From Burkholderiales bacterium (GTDB lineage: Bacteria > Pseudomonadota > Gammaproteobacteria > Burkholderiales > Burkholderiaceae_E): 7,415 nucleotides of DNA. The notes beneath the pieces were generated by a model. It was not told the origin of the DNA. It did no database searches and saw only the letters and a program-made list of their open reading frames with translations. A program made the translations under genes and the position numbers. Within the stretch, counting starts at the first letter, position 1, and every line of letters starts with the position of its first letter. The stretch covers positions 1,721,804 to 1,729,218 of the forward strand of contig CP070753.1 of the NCBI GenBank assembly GCA_020348765.1, in the 5' to 3' direction. Positions 1 to 5,592 of this stretch are shown here, piece after piece.

Positions 1-115
1 CGGGCTCTCCGGCGATTACCCGCACGGGACTCTCACCCGCTGGCTCGGTGCAGCATGCTCGCGCTCGCTCCTGCGCTTGCGCGCTCTTGCTCGCGGTTAC
101 TTCAGGACGCACCAT
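1..115 (-). CDS. Possible 5' end of an unidentified gene downstream of hutC (partial)
   Basis: On the minus strand an ATG at 115-113 opens a frame of 38 codons that runs without a stop off the left edge. An in-frame TAG at 127-125, which is also the hutC stop, lies just upstream, so the start cannot be much earlier. The spacing of 9 bp after hutC would fit a further gene of the same operon. The translated start is MVRPEVTASK and the last visible residues are SPVRVIAGEP; I do not recognise the family. Third-position G/C is clearly lower than in the neighbouring genes and there is no convincing Shine-Dalgarno sequence, so the coding call is weak. Alternatively, a plus-strand frame ends at a TAG at 126-128, which would make this the tail of a convergent gene, or the segment may be non-coding. 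Confidence 0.35.
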   Translation of the reverse strand, partial: MVRPEVTASKSAQAQERARACCTEPAGESPVRVIAGEP

Positions 116-124
116 GCGCCGATT

Positions 125-862
125 CTAGCCGGCCTGCCGTCGCGGCGCGGACCGGCGCGGGCTCGCTGCGCTGAAGGTGCCCGAGATCCGGTAGCGGTCG
201 CCCGGATACACCAGGTAGGCGACGCTCGCGACCATGCCGCGCGACCAGGTGCGGCGGTGGATCGCAAGGCACGGCGCGCTCGGCTTCACGCGCAGCAGCC
301 TGGCGATCTCCGCCCGCGGCAGCGTCGCCTCGATCGTGTGGTCGACACGCTCGACGGAGCCGGCGCGCGTGAGCACGCGGTGTGGGGTTTCGTGCTCGAA
401 GTCACTGCGCAGGTAGTCGGGACAGAACGCCGGGTTCACGAGCCGGTATTCGTACTGCACCGGCATGCCGTCGCCGCGGTGCACGATCGCGCTGCGGTAA
501 AGCGTCGTACCCTCGGCAACCCGAAACCGCGCGGCCAGCTCCTGGTCGGCCCGGGTTCGCCCGAGTTCGAGCACTTCGCAGTCATGGCGCTGGCCGCCGG
601 CCCGAATCTCGTCTGCGATGTCCTGCACCATCGACACGGCGACGTCGTGCTTCTGCTCGGCGACGAATGAGCCGACGCCGGCCACGCGCACGATCGCGCC
701 TTCCTGCTGCAACTCGCGCAGCGCCCGGTTCACCGTCGGCCTGGAGATTCCGTAGCGCGCGGTCAGCTCCGATTCGGACGGCAGACGGTCGCCGGCCTGA
801 TAGGTGCCGCGGGCGATCGCGTTCAGCAGGTCCTGCTTGACGGTCGCGTACCGGGGCTGCAT
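125..862 (-). CDS. hutC: HutC-type GntR/UTRA transcriptional repressor of histidine utilisation
   Basis: The product is a 245-residue GntR-superfamily regulator of the HutC subfamily. Residues about 4-70 form the winged helix-turn-helix: RYATVKQDLL, the turn GDRLPSESEL (24-33), the recognition helix around SRPTVNRALREL (40-51), and the wing near GVGSF (62-66). Residues about 90-235 form the UTRA ligand-binding domain, with the HutC-like stretches VQYEYRLVNP (135-144) and PDYL (148-151). HutC proteins repress hut operons and release DNA on binding urocanate; that is family knowledge. The start at 862 is chosen because the protein then begins a few residues before the HTH, as in the family, and does not overlap livF. 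A start at 949 would add an unconserved tail inside livF. The gene sits 19 bp after the livF stop with no clear Shine-Dalgarno sequence, suggesting co-transcription and possibly translational coupling. It probably controls the divergent promoter region at 5468-5592 and hence its own operon. Confidence is high for the family and moderate for the exact role. Confidence 0.88.
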   Translation of the reverse strand: MQPRYATVKQDLLNAIARGTYQAGDRLPSESELTARYGISRPTVNRALRELQQEGAIVRVAGVGSFVAEQKHDVAVSMVQDIADEIRAGGQRHDCEVLELGRTRADQELAARFRVAEGTTLYRSAIVHRGDGMPVQYEYRLVNPAFCPDYLRSDFEHETPHRVLTRAGSVERVDHTIEATLPRAEIARLLRVKPSAPCLAIHRRTWSRGMVASVAYLVYPGDRYRISGTFSAASPRRSAPRRQAG

Positions 863-881
863 CGACGAACGCCGGGCTGGC

Positions 882-1610
882 TCAGCCGGCGGTCTCGGCC
901 TGAGCGCGCGCGAGGCCCAGGTAGGCATCGAGCATGCCGGTGGCCGCACGCGCCGCCTCGGCGGTCCCGCGCCAGACGGCGGCGCCCGACTCGAGCACGA
1001 CCACCGCGTCGGCTGCTCGCAGCGCGTGGCCGGTGTTCTGCTCGACGAGCAGGATCGCGAGGCCGCTCGCCTTCAGCCGCGCGAGCGCCGCGTAGAACTG
1101 GCCCACCGCCTTGGGCATCAGCCCCAGCGAAAGCTCGTCGACCAGCAGCAGGCGCGGCTCGGCCATCAGCGCGCGGCCGAGCGCGACCATCTGTTGCTCG
1201 CCGCCCGAGAGCGAGCCGGCGCGCTGGTTCAGCCGCTCGCCCACGCGCGGGAACAGGTCGACGACCCGCTCCAGGCTGGCCGCCTCGTGCGAGCGCGCGC
1301 GCACGTAGCCGCCGACGACCAGGTTCTCGCGCACGCTCAGGTCCGGGAACAGCCGTCGGCCCTCGGGCACCCAGCCGACGCCGAGCGCGACCCGCTGCAT
1401 CGGCGACAGGGCGTCGATGCGCTGGCCGTCGAGGCGGATCTCGCCGCGGTGCTGCCGCACGTGACCCGCGATCGCCATCAGCGTCGAGGTCTTGCCGGCA
1501 CCGTTGGCGCCCACCATCGCGACCGTCTGCCCGGCCTCGACGCGCAGGTCCAGATCGTGCACGACGGTCATTTCGCCGTAGCCGCATGCCAGGCCGACCA
1601 GCTCAAGCAT
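882..1610 (-). CDS. livF: HAAT-type ABC transporter ATPase (LivF-like)
   Basis: This 242-residue cytoplasmic ATPase is one of the two nucleotide-binding subunits that drive the transporter encoded here. Visible motifs are Walker A GANGAGKT (34-41), the LivF-typical segment VPEGRRLFPDLSVRENL (81-97), the ABC signature LSGGEQQ (134-140), and Walker B LLLVDE (154-159). LVEQN replaces the usual H-loop histidine, as is normal for LivF proteins. The length matches the family (about 235-245). The start at 1610 is supported by a strong Shine-Dalgarno sequence, GGAGGA, 8 bases upstream; starting at 1646 would add 12 unconserved residues. The start codon overlaps the livG stop by 8 bases (ATGCTTGA), so the two ATPases are probably translationally coupled. 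The substrate is set by the binding protein, not by this subunit. Confidence 0.93.
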   Translation of the reverse strand: MLELVGLACGYGEMTVVHDLDLRVEAGQTVAMVGANGAGKTSTLMAIAGHVRQHRGEIRLDGQRIDALSPMQRVALGVGWVPEGRRLFPDLSVRENLVVGGYVRARSHEAASLERVVDLFPRVGERLNQRAGSLSGGEQQMVALGRALMAEPRLLLVDELSLGLMPKAVGQFYAALARLKASGLAILLVEQNTGHALRAADAVVVLESGAAVWRGTAEAARAATGMLDAYLGLARAQAETAG

Positions 1611-2391
1611 CGGCCGTCTCCTCCCCGACGTAGGCTGCCACCACATCCGGAATCCGCATCACGCGCTCGGGCTCGCCCTCGGCCAGGACCTGGCCCGACT
1701 CGAGCACGACCAGGCGATCGCAGACCCGGATCACTTCGCGCAGGTTGTGCTCGACCAGGATCACGGTCAGGCCACTGTCGGCGAGCGAACCGATCAGGTC
1801 CGCCAGGCGCGCGGCCTCGACATGGTTCAGCCCCGCGAGCGGCTCGTCGAACAGCACGACGCGTGGCTCGAGCGCGAGCGCGCGCGCGACCTCCAGCCGC
1901 TTGAGCACGCCCAGCGGCACGCCGACCGTCGGACCATCGGCATACTCGGCGACACCGACCCGCTCGAGCAGCGCGCGGGCCCGCTCGCGGGCCTCGCGCC
2001 GGTCGACGCTGGTGAACGCGCGCAGCAGTCCGCCGGCGCGGCGGTGGCCCCAGGCCAGTGCGACATTGTCCAGCACGCTCATCGTGCGCAGCGGGCGCAC
2101 GATCTGGTGCGTCATCGCGAGCCCGGCCGCGACCCGGCGGTGCACCGGCAGCCCGTCGAGCGTCGCCCCGCCGAGCATGATCCGCCCGGCATCGGGCCTC
2201 AGCACCCCGGCGATCACCCGCAGGCAGGTGGTCTTGCCGGCGCCGTTCGGGCCGATCAGACCGAGTCGCTCGCCGCGCGCGACATCGAAGCCGACGTCGT
2301 CGAGCGCCTGCAGGCCGCCGAAGCGCAACGAGACGCCGCGCACCGCGAGCGTCGGTGCCTGCAGCGCGGTGGGCACTGCAGCCGCGCTCAT
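1603..2391 (-). CDS. livG: HAAT-type ABC transporter ATPase (LivG-like)
   Basis: This 262-residue ATPase is the partner of the LivF-like subunit. Walker A is GPNGAGKT (47-54), the Q-loop is THQ (94-96), Walker B with the catalytic Glu is VVLFDEP (178-184), and the H-loop is LVEHN with His215. The C-loop reads VPLGVLKRLEVARAL (158-172), whereas the textbook LivG form is close to LPYGQQRRLEIARAL: the glycine is kept but the following Gln is Val. The start at 2391 overlaps the livM stop as ATGA, a classic coupling arrangement, and leaves about 14 residues before the first conserved strand. The same frame stays open upstream to 3315, across livM, but those extra codons show no ABC features and belong to the livM region in another frame. 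LivF follows with an 8-base overlap. Confidence 0.93.
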   Translation of the reverse strand: MSAAAVPTALQAPTLAVRGVSLRFGGLQALDDVGFDVARGERLGLIGPNGAGKTTCLRVIAGVLRPDAGRIMLGGATLDGLPVHRRVAAGLAMTHQIVRPLRTMSVLDNVALAWGHRRAGGLLRAFTSVDRREARERARALLERVGVAEYADGPTVGVPLGVLKRLEVARALALEPRVVLFDEPLAGLNHVEAARLADLIGSLADSGLTVILVEHNLREVIRVCDRLVVLESGQVLAEGEPERVMRIPDVVAAYVGEETADA

Positions 2392-3269
2392 CGACCGGTT
2401 TCCGCACCGGGGCCGACGGCCGAGCCGCCGCGCCAACTCGCGCTCGCGCGGGCGATCAGCCCCGCCAGCCCGTCGGGCGCGAAGCGCATCACGGCGAGCA
2501 GCAACGCACCGTACAGCGCGAGCTTGTAGGCGTTGACGACCCGGAACAGCTCGGGCAGCAGCGTCAGCACGATGGCCGCGAGCAGCACGCCGAACGTCGA
2601 GCCGACACCGCCGATCACGACCATCGACAGTGCCGAGATCGAAAGCACGAAGCCGAACGCGTCCGGGATCACGAAGCGCGTGTAATGCGTGTACAGCCCA
2701 CCGGCGAGACCCGCGATCAGCGTGCCGAGCGCGAACGCGAGCAGCTTGCGCCGCGTGACGTCCACGCCGAGCAGGCGCGTCACGTCCTCGTCGTCGGCGA
2801 TCGCGGCGAACGAGAAGCCGAGCCAGCTGCGCGCGATCTGCAGGCTCAGCAGCACGGCGGCGGCGACCAGCGCGAGCACGATCAGCGCGAACATGCCGAC
2901 CGGGACGCCGGCCTCGGGAATCCCCGAAATGCCCATCTCGGCGCCCAGCCAGTCCTGCTTGCGCACCACGCCCAGGAACACGAAGCCGACCCCCATGGTC
3001 GTGATCGCGAGGAAGTCCTCGCGCACGCGCAACGCGGTCAGGCCGACCAGCACGCCGACCAGGGCAGCCATCGCGCCGGCCACCGGCACCGTGAGCCACA
3101 TCGAGAAGCCGGCCTTCGCGAGCAGGGCGGCCGCATAGGCGCCGACGCCGATGAACGCGGCATGGCCCAGGCTGACCTGGCCGCACATGCCGCTGATGAT
3201 GTTCAGGCCGAGCGCAAACGCGGCATTGAGGCCGACGATCACGACCAGATTGGCGGCATAGGCGCTCAT
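2388..3269 (-). CDS. livM: HAAT-type ABC transporter permease (LivM-like)
   Basis: This 293-residue inner-membrane permease is one half of the transmembrane channel. It has the LivM hallmark GMCGQVSLGHAAFIGVGAYA (27-46), a run of hydrophobic segments, and a cytoplasmic coupling loop AIADDEDVTRLLGVDVTRRK (156-175) that would contact an ATPase. It also has the conserved MVVIGGVGSTFGVLLAA (216-232) and a closing RFAPDGLAGL (262-271). The length fits the shorter LivM proteins that lack the extra N-terminal part of the E. coli protein. The start at 3269 is forced: an in-frame stop lies three codons upstream with no other start codon between. A weak GGTGA lies 4 bases before the ATG. It is separated from livH by 79 bp, which is unusual within an otherwise tight operon, and overlaps livG by 4 bases. 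Confidence 0.92.
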   Translation of the reverse strand: MSAYAANLVVIVGLNAAFALGLNIISGMCGQVSLGHAAFIGVGAYAAALLAKAGFSMWLTVPVAGAMAALVGVLVGLTALRVREDFLAITTMGVGFVFLGVVRKQDWLGAEMGISGIPEAGVPVGMFALIVLALVAAAVLLSLQIARSWLGFSFAAIADDEDVTRLLGVDVTRRKLLAFALGTLIAGLAGGLYTHYTRFVIPDAFGFVLSISALSMVVIGGVGSTFGVLLAAIVLTLLPELFRVVNAYKLALYGALLLAVMRFAPDGLAGLIARASASWRGGSAVGPGAETGR

Positions 3270-3299
3270 CGCGCGTCACCGGGAATGGGATTGGGTCCG

Positions 3300-3322
3300 G
3301 CAGCGCCCGTCGCAAGCGCTGC
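3300..3322 (-). other. Small hairpin in the livH-livM gap
   Basis: The 79-bp gap 3270-3348 contains a perfect 7-bp inverted repeat, GCAGCGC (3300-3306) and GCGCTGC (3316-3322), around a 9-base loop. There is no T-run after it in the direction of transcription, so it is not an obvious terminator. In a sequence this rich in G and C a 7-bp stem can arise by chance. The rest of the gap shows no gene or promoter that I can support. Confidence 0.3.
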
Positions 3323-3348
3323 GCGCGCGGCCCACGATCGGCGGACGC

Positions 3349-4212
3349 TCACCGCAATGCCCCCCGGAGGCCCTCGGGACGCAGCATCAGGACCAGGATC
3401 AGCACGACGAACGCGATCGAGTCGCGGTCCAGCCAGCGACCGAGCTCGATGGTCCCGAACGCCTCGACCACGCCCAGTACCAGGCTCGCGACCAGCGTGC
3501 CGGCCACGCTGCCCAGGCCGCCGAGCACGATGATCGCCAGCATCTTGTAGCTCGGCACCGTGCCCATCGTCGGTTCGACCAGGTTGTTCAGCACCGCGAC
3601 CATGCCGCCCGCATAGGCCGCGAGCGCCGACGCGATGAAGAAGCACACGTAGCGGGTTCGGATCGGGTCGATGCCGAACGAGCGGGCGACGACCGGGTCC
3701 GAGACGGTCGCGCGCCAGCCGACGCCGATCCGGGTGTAGCGGGTGAACACGCCGAGCGCGGCCAGCCAGGCGATCGCGGACACCAGCACCACGGCCTCGC
3801 CGCTGCGCATTCCAAGGGGCCCGAATTCCAGCCGCGACATCAGCGGCGGCATCGAGAACGAGTTGCCGTACGGCCCGAACACGAGCCGGAACAGCTCCTC
3901 CATCAGGATGAACAGCCCGATCGACGCGACCAGCGCCACGAACGGCGGCTTGCCCAGCATCGGCTCGTACAGCAGCCGATAGACCGCCATGCCGAGCGCA
4001 CCGACCGCGACGCAGGCCACCACGAGCCCGAGCACGAGCGATCCGCTCGCCTCGGTGACCGTGACCGTCAGGTACGCGCCCAGCGTGAACAGACCGGCGT
4101 GCGCCACGTGCAGGATGCGCAGCAGGCCGTAGACCAGCGTCAGCCCGACCGCGATCAGCGCGTACGTGAAGCCGTTGATCAGGCCCTGCAGCAGGAGATC
4201 GACGTAGACCAT
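3349..4212 (-). CDS. livH: HAAT-type ABC transporter permease (LivH-like)
   Basis: This 287-residue inner-membrane permease pairs with the LivM-like subunit. The N-terminus has the LivH pattern LLLQGLINGFTYALIAVGLT (6-25) followed by GLLRILHVAHAGLFTLGAY (29-47), which corresponds to the family's MRVINFAHGEFYMLGAY. The coupling loop is VGWRATVSDPVVARSFGID (164-182). Near the end are IIVLGGLGSVAGTLVAS (227-243) and LMLRPEGLRG (275-284), both typical. The start at 4212 gives the expected length and begins right at the first membrane helix; GAGGT lies 2 bases upstream of the ATG. That Shine-Dalgarno sequence abuts the base of a large hairpin (4219-4264), so translation may be modulated. A 91-bp gap separates it from livK. 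Confidence 0.93.
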   Translation of the reverse strand: MVYVDLLLQGLINGFTYALIAVGLTLVYGLLRILHVAHAGLFTLGAYLTVTVTEASGSLVLGLVVACVAVGALGMAVYRLLYEPMLGKPPFVALVASIGLFILMEELFRLVFGPYGNSFSMPPLMSRLEFGPLGMRSGEAVVLVSAIAWLAALGVFTRYTRIGVGWRATVSDPVVARSFGIDPIRTRYVCFFIASALAAYAGGMVAVLNNLVEPTMGTVPSYKMLAIIVLGGLGSVAGTLVASLVLGVVEAFGTIELGRWLDRDSIAFVVLILVLMLRPEGLRGALR

Positions 4213-4218
4213 GTACCT

Positions 4219-4264
4219 CGGACGGCGCGTTGCGGCAGTAATCGCAACCGCGGCGCGCCGTCCG
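4219..4264 (-). promoter_or_regulatory. Strong hairpin between livK and livH, abutting the livH ribosome-binding site
   Basis: Within the 91-bp gap 4213-4303, CGGACGGCGCG (4219-4229) is perfectly complementary to CGCGCCGTCCG (4254-4264), giving an 11-bp stem. The stem continues as TTGCG (4230-4234) paired with CGCAA (4243-4247), around an 8-base loop (4235-4242) and with a one-sided bulge CCGCGG (4248-4253). On the livKHMGF transcript the base of the stem reaches the first base of the livH GAGGT sequence. There is no T-run, so it is not a standard intrinsic terminator. Hairpins between binding-protein and permease genes are known in other ABC operons, where they stabilise the upstream mRNA and lower permease expression. 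That role here is inference. Confidence 0.65.
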
Positions 4265-4303
4265 GTCGCTGTCGCCGTGACCGGGTTGGCCCCTTGCCGG
4301 CGC

Positions 4304-5467
4304 CTATTGCTCCGGCGGCGCGAGCAGCTTCGCGTCGTCGATCATCGAGTGGTGATGCCAGCCCTTGTCCCGAACCACCTGGTTCTGGACCGCCTTGCGC
4401 ACCTCGCCCAGGCCGTTGAAGCTGATGCGTCCGGTGGACGCGACCAGATCGGTCGCGGCGATCGCATCACGGATCTTCGCCGGGTCATCGGCGCCGGCCG
4501 CGCGCATCGCGCTGGCCGCGACCCACACCGCGGTGTGCGCAGAGGCTGCGACCATGTCGACCGGGTGCCCCTTCTTCGACTGGAAGGACGAGATGAAGTC
4601 GGCGGTCGCCGGCACCTTCGAGTCCCGGTCCAGCGAGGTCGTGATGATCACGCCCTCGGCCGCCGGCCCGGCGATCTCGATGAACTTCTGGCTGTCGTAG
4701 CCTTCCTGGCCGATGACCTGCGCATCGACGCCGGCGGCCCTGAGCTGGCTGACCAGCGGCCCGGCCGTGAAGAAGTAGCCCGACGCGTAGATGGCCTCGG
4801 GGTTGTCTGCCTTCACGCTTGCGATCAGCGGGCCGCACTGCCGGTCCTTGATGCTGTACGTGTACTCGGTGACGATGTCGATGCCGAAGTCCTTGGCCGC
4901 CGACTTGAAGCCGGCCGCGAGCGACTGGCCGAAGTCGTTGTTCAGCGTGACCACGACCACCCGTTTCTTGCCCAGCAGCTCGCCGATCAGCTTGGCGCCG
5001 GCGCGCCCCTGGACCTCGCCGGTGACCGAGGTGCGAAATACGTAGTTGCCGGCGCGCGTGATGTCCGGATGCACCGCGTACGCCGAGATGTAGGGCACCT
5101 TGGCGGTCTGGTAGATCGGCGCGGCCGCCCGGGTCGGGCCCGAGTACGAGCCGGAGATCGCAAGCTTGACCCCGTCCTGCGACAGCAGCTTGTTCGCCAG
5201 CTGAACACCCTGGTCTGGCTTGGCGCCGTCGTCATAGACGATCAGCTCGAGATTGCGCCCGCCGATGCCGCCCGACGCGTTGACCTGCTCGACCGCGAGC
5301 TCGGCACCGAGCAGCGCCGACTTGCCGTCGGCCGCCGCGAAGCCGGTGAGCGGCGCGTGGAAACCGATTCGAACCGGCGACTGCGCGAGCGCGGTGCCGG
5401 ACGCAGCCGCGAGTGCGACCGCGGTCGCGACGGCCATTGCACGATGACGGAATTGGGACGATGTCAT
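4304..5467 (-). CDS. livK: Periplasmic HAAT-type substrate-binding protein (LivK-like)
   Basis: This 387-residue periplasmic binding protein of the Peripla_BP_6 / LivK type delivers substrate to the LivHM-like channel. A Sec signal peptide occupies residues 1-28, with a basic start (RHR, 7-9), a hydrophobic alanine-rich core and a likely cut after ALA (26-28). The mature part opens with the family pattern VRIGFHAPLTG (32-42). GSYSG (106-110) and YISAY (126-130) are at the usual hinge and ligand-site positions, and YVFRTSVTGEVQG (142-154) and NNDFGQSLA (176-184) follow. The start at 5467 is chosen for a strong Shine-Dalgarno sequence (AAGGAGG, 7 bases away) and a proper signal peptide; the frame is open further up but would cross the promoter region. 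A Cys (211) and a His-His-His run (371-373) are small peculiarities. Its position opposite hutU/hutH and in an operon with hutC suggests histidine, urocanate or another imidazole as ligand; the gene symbol denotes family, not proven leucine binding. Confidence 0.92.
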   Translation of the reverse strand: MTSSQFRHRAMAVATAVALAAASGTALAQSPVRIGFHAPLTGFAAADGKSALLGAELAVEQVNASGGIGGRNLELIVYDDGAKPDQGVQLANKLLSQDGVKLAISGSYSGPTRAAAPIYQTAKVPYISAYAVHPDITRAGNYVFRTSVTGEVQGRAGAKLIGELLGKKRVVVVTLNNDFGQSLAAGFKSAAKDFGIDIVTEYTYSIKDRQCGPLIASVKADNPEAIYASGYFFTAGPLVSQLRAAGVDAQVIGQEGYDSQKFIEIAGPAAEGVIITTSLDRDSKVPATADFISSFQSKKGHPVDMVAASAHTAVWVAASAMRAAGADDPAKIRDAIAATDLVASTGRISFNGLGEVRKAVQNQVVRDKGWHHHSMIDDAKLLAPPEQ

Positions 5468-5471
5468 GCTG

Positions 5472-5481
5472 CCTCCTCCTT
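5472..5481 (-). promoter_or_regulatory. Strong ribosome-binding site of livK
   Basis: The minus strand reads AAGGAGGAGG, with AAGGAGG 7 bases before the ATG at 5467. It fixes the livK start against the longer open frame reaching 5602, and predicts high translation of the binding protein. The permease genes have much weaker sites. Confidence 0.8.
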
Positions 5482-5512
5482 GCGTGACGCAGGCGCGCAC
5501 TGCTGCCACCTG

Positions 5513-5527
5513 CCTGTGATTACCTGT
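5513..5527. repeat. Direct repeat of the operator half-site, 10-bp period
   Basis: CCTGT occurs at 5513-5517 and again at 5523-5527, exactly one helical turn apart. The second copy is the left arm of the palindrome at 5523-5536. The surrounding decamers match at 7 of 10 positions. It may provide an extra half-site for a dimeric regulator, but it is short enough to be chance. Confidence 0.35.
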
Positions 5528-5536
5528 ATTGACAGG
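5523..5536. promoter_or_regulatory. Predicted HutC operator palindrome
   Basis: CCTGTATTGACAGG is a perfect inverted repeat with 5-bp arms (CCTGT / ACAGG) around ATTG. GntR/HutC regulators bind sites of the general form TGTA-n-ACA. The Pseudomonas hut operator as I recall it, CTTGTATGTACAAG, matches here at 10 of 14 positions. The site covers the -35 box of the hutU promoter (5529-5534), so a bound regulator would block RNA polymerase. It also lies in the transcribed leader predicted for livK. The regulator gene is present in the same window. Assignment to HutC is inference from motif and neighbourhood. Confidence 0.65.
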
Positions 5537-5556
5537 CATGATCTGCGGCGTATCAT
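5529..5556 (+). promoter_or_regulatory. Sigma70-type promoter of hutU-hutH
   Basis: A perfect -35 box TTGACA (5529-5534) is followed after 16 bp by TATCAT (5551-5556), which matches the -10 consensus at five of six positions. Transcription would start near 5563, about 30 bases before the hutU ATG, leaving room for the AAGGA ribosome-binding site at 5579-5583. The -35 box lies within the predicted operator. Confidence 0.7.
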
Positions 5557-5560
5557 TGCC
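5535..5560. repeat. Imperfect inverted repeat spanning the hutU promoter spacer and -10 box
   Basis: GGCATGAT (5535-5542) and ATCATTGCC (5552-5560) are inverted copies differing by one inserted base, around a 9-base centre. The repeat overlaps both candidate -10 boxes. It could be a second regulator site or simply reflect the paired -10 elements on opposite strands; I cannot tell which. Confidence 0.35.
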
Positions 5561-5580
5561 GAATCCGCCGCCACCGTCAA
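5552..5580 (-). promoter_or_regulatory. Candidate sigma70-type promoter of livKHMGF-hutC
   Basis: On the minus strand TTGACG (5580-5575) matches five of six -35 bases. It is followed after 17 bp by AATGAT (5557-5552), which matches four of six -10 bases. Transcription would start near 5545, giving a leader of roughly 78 bases that includes the operator palindrome. It overlaps the hutU promoter on the opposite strand, sharing the -10 region. It is weaker than the hutU promoter and less certain. Confidence 0.45.
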
Positions 5581-5592
5581 GGACCAGGACAC

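Noticed and set aside
1..60. A riboswitch, group II intron end or tRNA remnant suggested by GGGTGAGAGTCCCG on the minus strand
   Set aside because: No complete conserved core of any of these could be matched, and the segment is cut by the window edge.
863..949. Longer N-terminus for hutC starting at 949
   Set aside because: It would overlap the end of livF and add an unconserved Pro/Arg-rich tail before the HTH.
1611..1646. Longer N-terminus for livF starting at 1646
   Set aside because: The strong Shine-Dalgarno sequence sits between 1646 and 1610 and points to the start at 1610.
2392..3315. Upstream extension of the livG frame, giving a 570-codon frame across livM
   Set aside because: The added residues are arginine-rich and show no domain, while livM in the other frame has all permease hallmarks. 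ATGA coupling at 2391 marks the real start.
4219..4264. The livK-livH hairpin as an intrinsic terminator
   Set aside because: No T-run follows the stem on the transcribed strand, and the downstream transporter genes would be cut off from their promoter.
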